Positions 1-15,460 of a stretch of DNA of 64,000 bases are shown here, one piece after another; within the stretch, counting starts at the first letter, position 1, and every line of letters starts with the position of its first letter. The stretch spans positions 4,553,780-4,617,779 of the forward strand of contig NZ_CP101655.1 of NCBI RefSeq assembly GCF_028830055.1. The letters run 5' to 3'. Made by a program: the position numbers and the translations under genes. Under the pieces are notes generated by a model. That model saw only the letters and a list, made by a program, of their open reading frames with translations, was not told the DNA's origin and did no database searches. The stretch comes from Pseudomonas serboccidentalis (lineage in GTDB: Bacteria; Pseudomonadota; Gammaproteobacteria; Pseudomonadales; Pseudomonadaceae).

Positions 1-86
1 CCGTCGTCACGCAGACGCCAGGTCAGCGGGTGAGTCTCGGCCGAACGCTTGATGCGGTTGGCGGGACTGAAAGATGTCAGGGTCAT
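1..86 (-). CDS. nuoF: NADH-quinone oxidoreductase subunit F, N-terminal fragment cut by the window edge
   Basis: Only the first 28 codons are inside the window. They begin [14 protein letters not shown], which is the usual N-terminus of Pseudomonas NuoF, the FMN- and NADH-binding subunit of complex I. The ATG overlaps the nuoE stop codon in an ATGA arrangement, indicating translational coupling. The catalytic part lies outside the window, so identity rests on this short N-terminus and on operon position. Confidence 0.85.
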   Translation of the reverse strand, partial: MTLTSFSPANRIKRSAETHPLTWRLRDD

Positions 87-580
87 ACGTAGCCCTCGAG
101 CAGTTTGGCCACGCCAGCAGGCTGCACGTCGCCAAAGGTGTCGTCGTCGATCATCAGCGCCGGTGCCTTGTCGCAGTTGCCGAGGCAGCAGACAGGCAGC
201 AGGGTGAAACGACCGTCGGCGGTGGTCTGACCCAGGCCGATGCCCAGATTGTTCTGGATTTCGCTGACCACCGACTCGTGGCCGCCGATGTAGCAGACCA
301 TGCTGTCGCAGACGCGAATGATGTGACGGCCAACCGGCTGACGGAAGATCTGGCTATAGAACGTCGCCACGCCTTCTACGTCGCTGGCCGGGATGCCGAG
401 GATCTCGCCGATCGCGTACAGGGCGCCATCCGGCACCCAGCCGCGTTCTTTCTGAACGATCTTCAGGGCTTCGATCGACGCCGCGCGCGGGTCTTCGTAG
501 TGATGCAGCTCGTGCTCGATGGCCGAGCGCTCGGTTTCACTCAAGGTGAAACGGTCTGTCTGGATAAGCGTGCTGTTCAT
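83..580 (-). CDS. nuoE: NADH-quinone oxidoreductase subunit E (2Fe-2S protein)
   Basis: This 165-residue protein is the thioredoxin-fold 2Fe-2S subunit of the NADH dehydrogenase module of complex I. The cluster ligands are visible as CDSMVC near residue 92 and CCLGNC near residue 132. The N-terminal helical region with [10 protein letters not shown] is typical of the family. It starts 2 bp after the nuoCD stop and overlaps nuoF by 4 bp, so it is part of the nuo operon running leftwards. Length is normal for Pseudomonas NuoE. Confidence 0.97.
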   Translation of the reverse strand: MNSTLIQTDRFTLSETERSAIEHELHHYEDPRAASIEALKIVQKERGWVPDGALYAIGEILGIPASDVEGVATFYSQIFRQPVGRHIIRVCDSMVCYIGGHESVVSEIQNNLGIGLGQTTADGRFTLLPVCCLGNCDKAPALMIDDDTFGDVQPAGVAKLLEGYV

Positions 581-582
581 GC

Positions 583-3116
<2,534 letters not shown>

Positions 3117-3126
3117 TGCCAAAGCC

Positions 3127-3540
3127 TCATTGTTTCAGCTTCGCCTGCCGCTTGCGACGAGCTTCCGGAGCCCAGTCAAGGGCGCCCACTCGGAACAGGT
3201 AGACAAGACCTGCCAACAGAATTGCTATGAAAACGAGAGCTTCGACGAATCCGGTCCAGCCGCTTTCGCGGACGGACACAGACCATGCAAAGAGAAAGAG
3301 GGCTTCGATATCGAAGATCACGAACAGCATCGCGACCAGATAGAATTTGGCTGAGAGCCGCAAGCGGGCGCCACCGGTAGGTAGCATGCCGGACTCGAAC
3401 GGTTCGTTTTTGCTGCGGCCCCAGGCTTTTGACCCGAGGAGGCTGGAGACGCCGAGCATGAAGGCACACAGGCCGACTACACCCAGAAGGAAAATGGCAA
3501 AGCCCCAGTTGTGGGCCATGAGTCCTGTCGCTTCGGGCAT
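3127..3540 (-). CDS. nuoA: NADH-quinone oxidoreductase subunit A
   Basis: This 137-residue membrane subunit of complex I has three hydrophobic helices (about residues 15-37, 68-88 and 97-117). Between helices 1 and 2 lies the conserved loop [11 protein letters not shown], whose cysteine-containing equivalent contacts the quinone cavity. I place the start at the ATG at 3540, preceded by AAGGA at eight bases; longer upstream in-frame extensions lack a ribosome-binding site. It is the first gene of the nuo operon, so the operon promoter lies upstream of 3540. Confidence 0.96.
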   Translation of the reverse strand: MPEATGLMAHNWGFAIFLLGVVGLCAFMLGVSSLLGSKAWGRSKNEPFESGMLPTGGARLRLSAKFYLVAMLFVIFDIEALFLFAWSVSVRESGWTGFVEALVFIAILLAGLVYLFRVGALDWAPEARRKRQAKLKQ

Positions 3541-3965
3541 GCTGGTAATCCTTAACAGAGAGCAAAGGTCTCTGAGCTTGATAAAGAAATAAGGCAGTGA
3601 CGATATGTCGCAGCAATCAATCGCGCTGATTTTATGGCTAAACACCCTGCAAGTAAAATTCCTATAGCGAAATTATTTATTGGAATAAGGACATAGCGCA
3701 CCTCCAATGCCCTGCAGCCCATGCATTGCGGGCATTAGCCGGGTTTCTGCCAATTATGTTTTGTAAGAAATGTAACGAACATAGTTGCCGCTAAATGATA
3801 ATTGATATCGTTTGGAGTGGTTTTGTAACTGTTTAGCGGCGCAGTAACCGGAAAGTTGTCTTATATGCCTGTTACTGCAAGTAGCGGTGGCGCTCGTTTT
3901 ACCCGATTTTTGTGACGCGGGTACTGGTCTGGATCAATGTTTTGTCCGAGCGCCGCCGGTCATTG
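3541..3965. other. intergenic region upstream of nuoA
   Basis: No coding sequence is supported here. On the minus strand it must hold the nuo promoter and leader. The stretch 3640-3860 is AT-rich compared with the flanking genes. It contains TGATAATTGATATCG at about 3797-3811, which has weak hexamer resemblance to a Fur box but faces no gene on the plus strand. No terminator is seen. The rest of the nuoA-aceA gap is occupied by two palindromic repeats and the aceA terminator, listed separately. Confidence 0.5.
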
Positions 3966-4052
3966 CAGGAGTGAGCCTGCTCGCGATGGCGGTGTGCCTG
4001 CCAAGACATAAGGTGACGGACACACCGCTATCGCGAGCAGGCTCACTCCCAC
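3966..4052. repeat. REP pair, family A (GGAGTGAGCCTGCTCGCGAT)
   Basis: Two copies of a short palindromic unit face each other across a short spacer: 3968-3996 and its reverse complement 4021-4050. The core is GAGCCTGCTCGCGATnGCGGTGTG. This is the doublet arrangement of Pseudomonas REP sequences (REPINs). The same family recurs in the window at 12592, 36967, 43806, 46976 and 62271. Confidence 0.9.
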
Positions 4053-4093
4053 AAGGTTTCGTGGCGCTTGGGAGGTCTTGAGCCCAACACATG

Positions 4094-4188
4094 CCCCATG
4101 TAGGAGCTGCCGAAGGCTGCGATCTTTTGATTTTGCTTTTAAAAGACAAGATCAAAAGATCGCAGCCTTCGGCAGCTCCTACATGGGG
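4094..4188. repeat. REP pair, family B, with perfect 38-bp arms
   Basis: The arms 4094-4131 and 4151-4188 are perfect reverse complements over 38 bp, and the spacer can continue the pairing imperfectly. The core is TAGGAGCTGCCGAAGGCTGC followed by GATCTTTTGAT. RNA from either strand would form a very long stem-loop. It lies between nuoA and the aceA terminator, outside any gene. Confidence 0.92.
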
Positions 4189-4207
4189 GAGGGCGTGTTT
4201 TCGGGGC

Positions 4208-4239
4208 GCAAAAAAACGCCCCGAACCAGTCGGGGCGTC
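4208..4239 (-). terminator. intrinsic terminator of aceA
   Basis: Read on the minus strand, a stem CGCCCCGA-CTGGT-TCGGGGCG is followed by seven T residues. It lies about 70 bases after the aceA stop codon, which is the expected geometry for a Rho-independent terminator. Confidence 0.85.
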
Positions 4240-4305
4240 AGTCTTGCGGCTTTGCGGTTAGCTTTCTATACGATCCGCAAAGGCCGTTTGCTCAGCGAAG
4301 CCGAA

Positions 4306-5631
4306 TCAGTGGAACTGTTCTTCTTCGGTCGAACCGGTCAGTGCGGTGACCGAGGACGAGCCACCCTGGATCACGGTGGTCATGTCGTCGAAGTAGCCGG
4401 TGCCCACTTCCTGCTGGTGAGCCACGAAGGTGTAACCCTTGGCGGCGTCAGCGAATTCCTGCTCCTGCAACTTCACGTAGGCAGTCATGTCGTTGCGGGC
4501 GTAGTCGTGCGCCAGGTTGAACATGCTGTGCCACATGTTGTGAATGCCGGCCAGGGTGATGAACTGGTGCTTGTAGCCCATGGCGGACAGTTCGCGCTGG
4601 AACTTGGCGATGGTCGCGTCGTCCAGGTTTTTCTTCCAGTTGAAGGAAGGCGAGCAGTTGTACGACAGCAGTTGGTCCGGGTATTCCTTCTTGATCGCTT
4701 CAGCGAAGCGACGGGCTTCTTCCAGATCCGGCTTGGCGGTTTCGCACCAGATCAGGTCGGCGTACGGCGCGTAGGCCAGGCCACGAGCGATCGCCTGATC
4801 CAGGCCTGCACGCACCTTGTAGAAGCCTTCCTGGGTACGTTCGCCAGTCACGAACGGCTGGTCGTACGGGTCGCAATCCGAGGTCAGCAGGTCAGCAGCG
4901 TTAGCGTCGGTACGGGCCAGAATGATGGTCGGGGTACCGGCAACGTCGGCAGCCAGACGTGCAGCCACCAGCTTCTGCACGGCTTCCTGAGTCGGAACCA
5001 GTACTTTACCGCCCATGTGACCGCATTTTTTCACGGAAGCCAGTTGGTCTTCGAAGTGAACGCCGGCGGCGCCTGCTTCGATCATGCTCTTCATCAGCTC
5101 GTAGGCGTTCAGTACGCCGCCGAAACCGGCTTCGGCGTCAGCCACGATTGGCGCGAAGTAGTCGATGTAACCTTCGTCGCCCGGGTTCTTGCCGGCTTTC
5201 CACTGGATCTGGTCAGCACGACGGAACGAGTTGTTGATGCGCTTGACCACGGTTGGCACGGAGTCCACCGGGTACAGCGACTGGTCCGGGTACATGGATT
5301 CTGCGGAGTTGTTGTCCGCAGCCACTTGCCAGCCCGACAGGTAGATCGCCTGGATACCGGCCTTGACCTGCTGAACAGCCTGGCCGCCGGTCAGGGCGCC
5401 CATGCAGTTGACGAAATCTTTCTCAGGGCGGAAGGATGGCTTGGCACCCTGGGTCACCAGGTTCCACAGCTTCTCGGCGCCCATTTTCGCAAGGGTGTGC
5501 TCAGGTTGAACCGAGCCACGCAGACGGACGACGTCAGCAGCGGAGTAAGTGCGAGTCACGCCTTTCCAGCGCGGGTTTTCAGCCCAGTCTTTTTCAAGGG
5601 CTGCAATTTGCTGTTCGCGTGTCAGTGCCAT
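4306..5631 (-). CDS. aceA: isocitrate lyase
   Basis: This 441-residue enzyme cleaves isocitrate to glyoxylate and succinate, the first step of the glyoxylate shunt, in the cytoplasm. The catalytic signature KKCGHMGGK is at residues 201-209 with nucleophile-position Cys203, and the downstream SPSFNWKK segment is also conserved. The ATG at 5631 ([16 protein letters not shown]) gives the usual Pseudomonas length; upstream in-frame codons would add an unlikely Arg-rich extension. It is monocistronic, with its own terminator and a long upstream region. It competes for isocitrate with the products of idh and icd further along. Confidence 0.97.
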   Translation of the reverse strand: MALTREQQIAALEKDWAENPRWKGVTRTYSAADVVRLRGSVQPEHTLAKMGAEKLWNLVTQGAKPSFRPEKDFVNCMGALTGGQAVQQVKAGIQAIYLSGWQVAADNNSAESMYPDQSLYPVDSVPTVVKRINNSFRRADQIQWKAGKNPGDEGYIDYFAPIVADAEAGFGGVLNAYELMKSMIEAGAAGVHFEDQLASVKKCGHMGGKVLVPTQEAVQKLVAARLAADVAGTPTIILARTDANAADLLTSDCDPYDQPFVTGERTQEGFYKVRAGLDQAIARGLAYAPYADLIWCETAKPDLEEARRFAEAIKKEYPDQLLSYNCSPSFNWKKNLDDATIAKFQRELSAMGYKHQFITLAGIHNMWHSMFNLAHDYARNDMTAYVKLQEQEFADAAKGYTFVAHQQEVGTGYFDDMTTVIQGGSSSVTALTGSTEEEQFH

Positions 5632-6105
5632 GGAGATAAACCTCGTCGCGTCTTTATGAAAAGTAGTTCTGCGGTGGAAAATTCCTGCGCTCGCTGACCA
5701 GAAGCTTAGGTGGTCAAGTCGGATTCGGCGGGGTAGGCGACGGGATGAACGATGGGCTCGAGGGGAAGTGAGCAGGTAGTGGCGGACTGCGGGGCGCATT
5801 CGGGCGTCGTGGGCCTTTATACGAACTACAGCGTGAAGCCGGGTTACCTAATTACGCTTCCGTCCCTCGGGACAACTTCGTTCCAGTCGGCAACCTCGTC
5901 AAACACACCTTGTGGGCGGTACAGACACGAAGCGGTTCGCGGGGTAGGTGCGAACGTCGCTTCGAAGGCCCTTGCCAGGGCCTCTGATTAGCGGGAGCGA
6001 GGCCATCATGCCTTCGCTTTTTTGCCTCGTCAAACGTTTTGTAGTGCTTTTTTACAGGCACTACATCTTTCGTCTAATACGACTAATCAGTCAGTTTTCG
6101 GTGCT
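5632..6105. other. intergenic region upstream of aceA
   Basis: No gene is supported in these 474 bases. On the minus strand they should contain the aceA promoter and leader. Two hairpins are visible. One is AGGCCCT-TGCC-AGGGCCT at about 5966-5983. The other is GTAGTGC at 6041-6047 pairing with GCACTAC at 6058-6064, close to the end of the 6106-6867 gene and possibly a weak terminator for it. No operator could be assigned with confidence. Confidence 0.5.
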
Positions 6106-6867
6106 TTAGTCCAGGGCGTCGACTTTTACCTTCAAGGTCATGTCATCCCGGCCTTGAGTCGAGTAGCTGCGGGTCAGGCCCTGTTTGTCGGCCTGAGTCT
6201 GGCGATTCACGCCGGCGAGGGTGATCCATTCGCCCAGGCGTCCGCTGACGGTTGTGTCGGTGCTTTGCACGTTCACTACATCAGGACGTTCCTGGCTCAT
6301 GCGGTCACGGTTGGTGCTGATCGACAGGTGAACGATGTCGCCGGTGACGCTGGCCGTGACATAGAAGCCCTGGGTGACGTTGCGGTATTGCGTCTGGCTG
6401 CTGTAATCGCCGTACGAGTTGGTCTGGCTGCTGGTGATCGGCACGCTCTGGCCGACCTGGATCAGTGCCGGCATGCCGTCGGTGGCCTGCACTTGCTGCA
6501 CGCCGCCGTCACGGCTGGCGGTGCTGCGGCTGATGATGCGGGTCTGGTTCGGCTGCGTGCCGTTGACCGAGTAGCCTTCATCGCCGCGACCGTTGTTTTC
6601 ATTGGTATCGACAGTGATCAGCAGGCGTTTGGGGGCAGTGTCCAGTTGAGTGATCAGCGCCTTGAGTTCCTGGATCTTGTCCGGCTCGGCCTTGATGATC
6701 AGTTGGTTGCCGTAGGCGCTGACCTGACCGTCCTTGCCGAGGAAGTCCTGCGCCATCGGCAGCATGTCGGCGCTGGTGCGGTAATTGAGAGGCACGATTT
6801 CTGTGGCTGCCATCACCGATAGGCTGCAACCGAGCAGCAGGGTGGTGAGCAGGGTGCGTAGGGACAT
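6106..6867 (-). CDS. exported secretin-N-domain-like protein
   Basis: The 253-residue product starts with a signal peptide (MSLRTLLTTLLLGCSLSVMA). Residues about 25-85 resemble a secretin or TonB short N-terminal domain: EIVPLNYRTSADM, then a DFLGKDGQ and QLIIKA pattern ending TAPKRLLITVD. The rest has the beta-rich look of the start of a secretin core, but the protein is too short to be a complete outer-membrane secretin. No secretion-system genes are nearby. I infer an exported envelope protein of unknown role. The ATG at 6867 was chosen because it begins the signal peptide and has an upstream GGAG. Confidence 0.75.
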   Translation of the reverse strand: MSLRTLLTTLLLGCSLSVMAATEIVPLNYRTSADMLPMAQDFLGKDGQVSAYGNQLIIKAEPDKIQELKALITQLDTAPKRLLITVDTNENNGRGDEGYSVNGTQPNQTRIISRSTASRDGGVQQVQATDGMPALIQVGQSVPITSSQTNSYGDYSSQTQYRNVTQGFYVTASVTGDIVHLSISTNRDRMSQERPDVVNVQSTDTTVSGRLGEWITLAGVNRQTQADKQGLTRSYSTQGRDDMTLKVKVDALD

Positions 6868-6946
6868 GTCCGTTATCTCCGCTTTCGAAAGGCTTGATAT
6901 TGCCAGTTTGTCGGCCTGCGGTGGTGCAAGTTGAATCGTAGACAGC

Positions 6947-6982
6947 AAAACGCCCCGGCATCCGAAAATGACGGGGCGTTTT
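6947..6982 (-). terminator. intrinsic terminator upstream of the secretin-like gene
   Basis: AAAACGCCCCG pairs with CGGGGCGTTTT around a short loop, giving a strong symmetric hairpin with A and T tracts on both sides. It lies downstream of the minus-strand GNAT gene at 7132, separated from it by a REP pair, and could work in both directions. Confidence 0.75.
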
Positions 6983-7005
6983 GAGGGTGTTCACATACCG
7001 CTTTT

Positions 7006-7100
7006 TGTGGCGAGGGAGCTTGCTCCCGCAGGGCTGCGCAGCAGACCTCTAATGTTTAGGGTCGCTTCGCGCCCCAGCGGGAGCAAGCTCCCTCGCCACA
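7006..7100. repeat. REP pair, family C (TGTGGCGAGGGAGCTTGCTC)
   Basis: The arms 7006-7029 and 7077-7100 are perfect 24-bp reverse complements with core GAGGGAGCTTGCTCCC. The same family occurs at 27108. It lies in the gap downstream of the GNAT gene. Confidence 0.9.
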
Positions 7101-7131
7101 GAATCTCCAGAGATCAGAGGATCTCTGCTGA

Positions 7132-7557
7132 TCAGGCCGAATGACGAACCATATCGACATGCGGAATCCCGGCTTCGAGGAATTCCTCGCTGACCAGGCT
7201 GAAACCCAGGCGCTCATAAAACGCCGTGGCCTGCACCTGCGCGCTGAGCATCTGCTGCTGCAGGCCGCGCGCTTCGGCTTCGGCGATGACCGCTTGCATC
7301 AGCGCATCGCCAACCTTCATCCCGCGCCAGTCCTTCAGGACTGAAACCCGGCCAATGTGCCCGTCGGGCAACAGGCGGGCGGTACCGATCGGAAAGTCGC
7401 CTTCGAACGCCAGAAAATGCACGGCGGTCGCGTCATCGGCGTCCCATTCCAGTTCAGGTGGTACCGATTGTTCGGCGATGAACACCGTTTCACGAATGCG
7501 CCGGATCTCGGCGTTGTCCTTTTGCCAGTCTGCGACACGTACGCGAATCTTATTCAT
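7132..7557 (-). CDS. GNAT family N-acetyltransferase
   Basis: The 141-residue protein is a single GNAT domain. The acetyl-CoA binding motif A is seen as IGRVSVLKDWRGMKVGDAL near residues 68-86, followed by the motif B segment ATAFYERLGF near residue 110. The N-terminus (RVADWQKDNAEIRRIRETVF) resembles YjcF-like members. The substrate is unknown. Its ATG overlaps the 3' end of roxA by 8 bp, so the two are probably co-transcribed. Confidence 0.85.
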   Translation of the reverse strand: MNKIRVRVADWQKDNAEIRRIRETVFIAEQSVPPELEWDADDATAVHFLAFEGDFPIGTARLLPDGHIGRVSVLKDWRGMKVGDALMQAVIAEAEARGLQQQMLSAQVQATAFYERLGFSLVSEEFLEAGIPHVDMVRHSA

Positions 7558-8719
7558 CGGCGAATCCCAGGCTGCCCTGTTTGACCAGCTCGCACAGCAG
7601 GCCGCGACCGTCTTCGTCGTCCAGCCATTCGCCGAGGTTGTCGGCGTGCAGCGCGTCGGCGGCGCAGATCAGCTTCAGCAGCTCGCGCAGCTTGCCCGGC
7701 AGGTAACGGCTCTGGCCACTGGCGAACAGCAGCAGGTCGTCATCGACTTCCGACCAGGCCAGACGCGCGCTCGGGTTGCGGATCAGTACGGCGCCATCCT
7801 GCAGGGCGGCGAGGAAGTCGTCTTCTTCGACGTCTTCAGGGCCGACCACCAGTTCCGGGTAGCGCGGCTCGGTCATGTACTGGCCGAACCAGGTCAGCAG
7901 CAGGCGTTCATCGCTCATATGTTCGGCGAGCAGGCTTTTCAGGCGGTCCAGCGCATCGTGCTGAATCTGGTGCGGATCGGCCGCTGGCTGCGCGTCGGCG
8001 TCGGTGTAGCGCTCTTCGTCCGACAGGAACTGGCTGAGGAAGTCAGTGAAGTGGGTCAGCACTTCAGAGGCGCTCGGGGCGCGGAAGCCGACCGAGTAGG
8101 TCATGCAGTTGTCAACGGCGATCCCGCAGTGAGCCAGGCGCGGCGGCAGGTAAAGCATGTCGCCCGGTTCCAGGACCCACTCTTCGGTCTGTTCGAATTC
8201 GGCGAGGATGCGCAGGTCCGCGTGCTGCAGCAGCGGGCTGTCGGTGTCGCACATCTGGCCGATTTTCCAGTTGCGCTTGCCGTGGCCTTGCAGCAGGAAC
8301 ACGTCGTAGTTGTCGAAGTGCGGACCGACGCTGCCACCTGGCGCTGCGAAGCTGATCATTACGTCATCGACGCGCCAGCTCGGCAGGAAGCGGAAGTTTT
8401 CCAGCAGCTCGCTGACTTCCGGCACGAATTGATCAACGGCCTGAACGAGCAAGGTCCACTCTTTTTCCGGCAATTTGCTGAATTCGTCTTCGGCGAACGG
8501 GCCGCGACGCAGCTCCCACGGACGCTCGCCGTGCTCGATCACCAGGCGCGACTCGACCTCTTCTTCCAGAGCCAGGCCCGCCAGTTCGTCGGCGTCGATC
8601 GGGCTTTCGAAGTCAGGAATGGCCTGACGGATCAGCAGCGGCTTTTTCTGCCAGTAATCGCGCATGAATTCGCGCGCTGTGAGACCGCCCAGGAGTTGAA
8701 GAGGAGTGTCAGGATTCAT
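7550..8719 (-). CDS. roxA: cupin/JmjC 2-oxoglutarate oxygenase, ribosomal protein uL16 arginine hydroxylase type
   Basis: This 389-residue protein matches the RoxA/YcfD family, which hydroxylates an arginine of ribosomal protein L16 using Fe(II), 2-oxoglutarate and O2. The iron triad is visible as H134-F-D136 in GPHFDNYDVF and H197 in PPRLAHCG, at family spacing. The C-terminal half is the dimerisation and winged-helix region. The start at 8719 (MNPDTPLQLLGG) gives the expected N-terminus, although its ribosome-binding site is weak. It is followed by the overlapping GNAT gene and preceded by purB. Confidence 0.9.
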   Translation of the reverse strand: MNPDTPLQLLGGLTAREFMRDYWQKKPLLIRQAIPDFESPIDADELAGLALEEEVESRLVIEHGERPWELRRGPFAEDEFSKLPEKEWTLLVQAVDQFVPEVSELLENFRFLPSWRVDDVMISFAAPGGSVGPHFDNYDVFLLQGHGKRNWKIGQMCDTDSPLLQHADLRILAEFEQTEEWVLEPGDMLYLPPRLAHCGIAVDNCMTYSVGFRAPSASEVLTHFTDFLSQFLSDEERYTDADAQPAADPHQIQHDALDRLKSLLAEHMSDERLLLTWFGQYMTEPRYPELVVGPEDVEEDDFLAALQDGAVLIRNPSARLAWSEVDDDLLLFASGQSRYLPGKLRELLKLICAADALHADNLGEWLDDEDGRGLLCELVKQGSLGFADE

Positions 8720-8757
8720 GTGTAACCTATTGAAAAAAAGCATTTTTCAGACGGGAA

Positions 8758-8784
8758 TAAAAACGCCCGGCGCGGCCGGGCGTC
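8758..8784 (-). terminator. intrinsic terminator of purB
   Basis: On the minus strand, CGCCCGGC-CGC-GCCGGGCG is followed by a run of T residues. It lies just after the purB stop and before roxA, so purB and roxA are probably separate transcription units. Confidence 0.85.
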
Positions 8785-8805
8785 TCAAACGGGTCAAGCG
8801 GTGAA

Positions 8806-10263
<1,458 letters not shown>

Positions 10264-10303
10264 TTACGCGTTACAGACTACAAAACTTTTATTGCGCGAC
10301 GAT

Positions 10304-10927
10304 TTACTCGCTGCGCATCAATGGATACAGCTCTTTGAGCAGCTTGCGCCGGCTGATCACCAACTGCCAGCGGTGCCCGCCGAGCTGTCGCCACAGGCGT
10401 GCCGAGCGGATGCCGGCCAGCAGCAGCGCACGGATCTTCGAGGCGTTGCTCGGTTGCTGCAGGTTGCGCATGTCGCCATGCACCTGAATGCGTTGGCGCA
10501 GGGTGCTCAGGGTGTCCTGATACAGCGCGCCGCAGGCGGCGATCACGTTTTCGTGGGCCGGGCCGAAGTGTTCGACCTGCGACTGGATCTGCGGCAGGCG
10601 CTTGCCAATGGTGTCGAGCATGTCGCCACGCTTGGCCAGTTGCCGTTCAAGGCCGAGCATCGACAGCGCGTAGCGTAAAGGCTCGCGTTGCAAGGTGCTC
10701 GGGTCGCGCTCCAGTGCGCCGATCAAGGCACGATAGCCCTCGCGCAGGTTGATATCGTCGCCGCCATACACGTCCAGTGTGTCTTTCGGGTCGCGTACCA
10801 GCAGGCTGCCGAGCATGCAGCTCAGGCCGGCTTCGCTGGTCTGGCCGGTCTTGGCGATCCGGTCGACCAGCACGGCGGCGAGAAACACGCCGCCCAGCGC
10901 CGTCAGTTGCTCCTGAGTCGGGCTCAT
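10304..10927 (-). CDS. hflD: HflD lysogenization regulator family protein
   Basis: This 207-residue, mainly helical protein belongs to the HflD family, known in E. coli for binding lambda CII and affecting lysogeny. Its cellular role elsewhere is unclear. It lies between mnmA and purB, the conserved mnmA-hflD-purB arrangement. The ATG at 10927 overlaps the mnmA TGA (ATGA), indicating translational coupling. Recognition rests on the N-terminus [20 protein letters not shown], the length and the neighbours. Confidence 0.93.
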   Translation of the reverse strand: MSPTQEQLTALGGVFLAAVLVDRIAKTGQTSEAGLSCMLGSLLVRDPKDTLDVYGGDDINLREGYRALIGALERDPSTLQREPLRYALSMLGLERQLAKRGDMLDTIGKRLPQIQSQVEHFGPAHENVIAACGALYQDTLSTLRQRIQVHGDMRNLQQPSNASKIRALLLAGIRSARLWRQLGGHRWQLVISRRKLLKELYPLMRSE

Positions 10928-12048
10928 GCCTGGCCGCTCCACGGCTCGGCGACTTCAATCACGCCGCCACCGAGGCAGATTTCACCGTCGTAGAACACCA
11001 CGGACTGGCCCGGGGTCACCGCGCGTTGCGGTTCGTCGAACACGGCGCGGTAGCCGGTGGTGGTTTTTTCCAGGGTGCAGGCCTGATCGCTCTGGCGATA
11101 ACGCACTTTGGCGGTCAGGCGCAGCGGCTGGCTCAGGTCGATCGGGTTGACCCAGTAGATTTCCGAAGCGAGCAGGGCGCTGGAGAACAGCCATGGATGG
11201 TTGTTGCCCTGGCCGACGATCAGTTCGTTGTTGTCCAGATCCTTGCGCAGCACGTACCACGGCTCATCACCGGCGTCCTTCAGGCCGCCAATGCCCAGGC
11301 CCTGACGCTGACCGATGGTGTGGTACATCAAACCGTGGTGACGGCCGATGACTTCGCCTTCAGTGGTCTTGATCTCGCCCGGTTGCGCCGGCAGGTATTG
11401 CTTGAGGAAGTCGCTGAAGCGGCGCTCGCCGATGAAGCAGATCCCGGTGGAATCCTTTTTCTTGGCGGTCGCCAGCTCATATTTCTCGGCAATCGCGCGT
11501 ACTTCAGGCTTCTCCAGCTCGCCGACCGGGAACAGGGTCTTGGCGATCTGTTCGCCGCCAACGGCGTGCAGGAAGTAGCTCTGGTCCTTGTTCGGATCAA
11601 GGCCCTTGAGCAGTTCGGTGCGGCCATCGATGTCGCGGCGGCGCACGTAGTGGCCGGTGGCGATCAGGTCGGCACCGAGCATCATGGCGTAGTCGAGGAA
11701 CGCCTTGAACTTGATCTCGCGGTTACACAGGATGTCCGGGTTCGGCGTGCGACCGGCCTTGTATTCAGCCAGGAAGTGCTCGAACACGTTATCCCAGTAC
11801 TCGGCGGCGAAGTTGGCGGTGTGCAGCTTGATGCCGATCTTGTCGCACACAGCCTGGGCATCCGCCAGGTCGTCCATGGCGGTGCAGTATTCCGTTCCGT
11901 CGTCTTCTTCCCAGTTCTTCATGAACAGGCCTTCCACCTCATAACCCTGCTCGATCAGCAGGAGAGCGGAAACGGAAGAGTCCACGCCGCCGGACATGCC
12001 GACAATGACGCGCTTCTTGGATGTGTCAGAAGGGGCTGGATCACGCAT
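10924..12048 (-). CDS. mnmA: tRNA-specific 2-thiouridylase
   Basis: The 374-residue enzyme adenylates and thiolates U34 in the wobble position of Glu, Gln and Lys tRNAs. The PP-loop SGGVDSS is at residues 19-25. The two catalytic cysteines are C108 (NPDILCNR) and C204 ([11 protein letters not shown]). Sulfur reaches MnmA through the TusABCDE relay, and tusBCDE lie at 33.8-35.2 kb in this window. It is coupled to hflD by a 4-bp overlap. Confidence 0.97.
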   Translation of the reverse strand: MRDPAPSDTSKKRVIVGMSGGVDSSVSALLLIEQGYEVEGLFMKNWEEDDGTEYCTAMDDLADAQAVCDKIGIKLHTANFAAEYWDNVFEHFLAEYKAGRTPNPDILCNREIKFKAFLDYAMMLGADLIATGHYVRRRDIDGRTELLKGLDPNKDQSYFLHAVGGEQIAKTLFPVGELEKPEVRAIAEKYELATAKKKDSTGICFIGERRFSDFLKQYLPAQPGEIKTTEGEVIGRHHGLMYHTIGQRQGLGIGGLKDAGDEPWYVLRKDLDNNELIVGQGNNHPWLFSSALLASEIYWVNPIDLSQPLRLTAKVRYRQSDQACTLEKTTTGYRAVFDEPQRAVTPGQSVVFYDGEICLGGGVIEVAEPWSGQA

Positions 12049-12107
12049 AGGGATTCAATGAGTGTCTTGAAAAAGGACGCGATTCTATCAGGCTCACGGC
12101 CTCAAGG

Positions 12108-12554
12108 CTAAAGAGAAGGGCGGATCAGTTCGAGACTGAAGTGGTGGCCGGCCAGATAATCGTCGATGCAGCGGATGATCAGCTCGCTGCGCCAGTGCTC
12201 GCGCTGGGCGATTAATTCGCTGCGGGTCAACCACTTGGCGCCGACGATGCCGTCGTCCAGTTGATAGTCCGGGTGGTGTTTCACCGCTTTGGCGCTGAAA
12301 CACACACGCTGGTACGTCACGCCGTTGCTCGGCGCGGTGTACAGGTAAATGCCGATCACGCCGGTGGGCTCGACGTCCCAGCCGGTTTCCTCAAGGGTTT
12401 CGCGCACGGCGGCTTCGGTCAGGGTTTCGTCCGGGTCGAGATGGCCGGCGGGCTGGTTGAGCACGTTACGCCCGGCCTTGTGCTCTTCGACCATCAGGAA
12501 GCGGCCGTTGTCTTCGACGATGGTGGCGACGGTGATGTGGGGGAGCCATTCCAT
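12108..12554 (-). CDS. nudJ: Nudix hydrolase, NudJ type
   Basis: The 148-residue protein carries a full Nudix box: Gly of AGHLDPDETL, then REtLEETGW, near residues 37-59. NudJ enzymes hydrolyse the phosphates of thiamine- and nucleoside-type pyrophosphates. The position directly upstream of mnmA is typical for nudJ. The gap to mnmA is about 60 bp, so they may form one transcript with hflD. Substrate assignment is by family and context only. Confidence 0.85.
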   Translation of the reverse strand: MEWLPHITVATIVEDNGRFLMVEEHKAGRNVLNQPAGHLDPDETLTEAAVRETLEETGWDVEPTGVIGIYLYTAPSNGVTYQRVCFSAKAVKHHPDYQLDDGIVGAKWLTRSELIAQREHWRSELIIRCIDDYLAGHHFSLELIRPSL

Positions 12555-12591
12555 GAGTTGTCCTCAAATATTGAATTGAAACCCGATCCCT

Positions 12592-12684
12592 TGTAGGAGT
12601 GAGGCTGCTCGCGATAGCGGTATACCATTCAACAACTATGGTGCCTGAAATTACGCTATCGCGAGCAGGCTCACTCCTACAGGG
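12592..12684. repeat. REP pair, family A
   Basis: Two inverted units with core GAGnCTGCTCGCGATAGCGG face each other between nudJ and idh. The left copy has one mismatch in the core (GAGGCTG instead of GAGCCTG). Confidence 0.88.
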
Positions 12685-12705
12685 GATTTGTGTTGTATTC
12701 AGAAA

Positions 12706-12736
12706 CACAAACCCCGGCACAGGGCCGGGGTTTGTG
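12706..12736 (-). terminator. intrinsic terminator of idh
   Basis: CACAAACCCCGGC pairs with GCCGGGGTTTGTG in a 13-bp stem placed 18 bases after the idh stop. The following tract on the minus strand is T-rich but interrupted, so efficiency may be moderate. Confidence 0.75.
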
Positions 12737-12753
12737 ATGTTCCCTTTACAACC

Positions 12754-15460
<2,707 letters not shown>

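Noticed and set aside
3797..3811. Fur-box-like TGATAATTGATATCG
   Set aside because: It matches only part of the 19-bp consensus and faces no gene or recognisable PrrF-type RNA.
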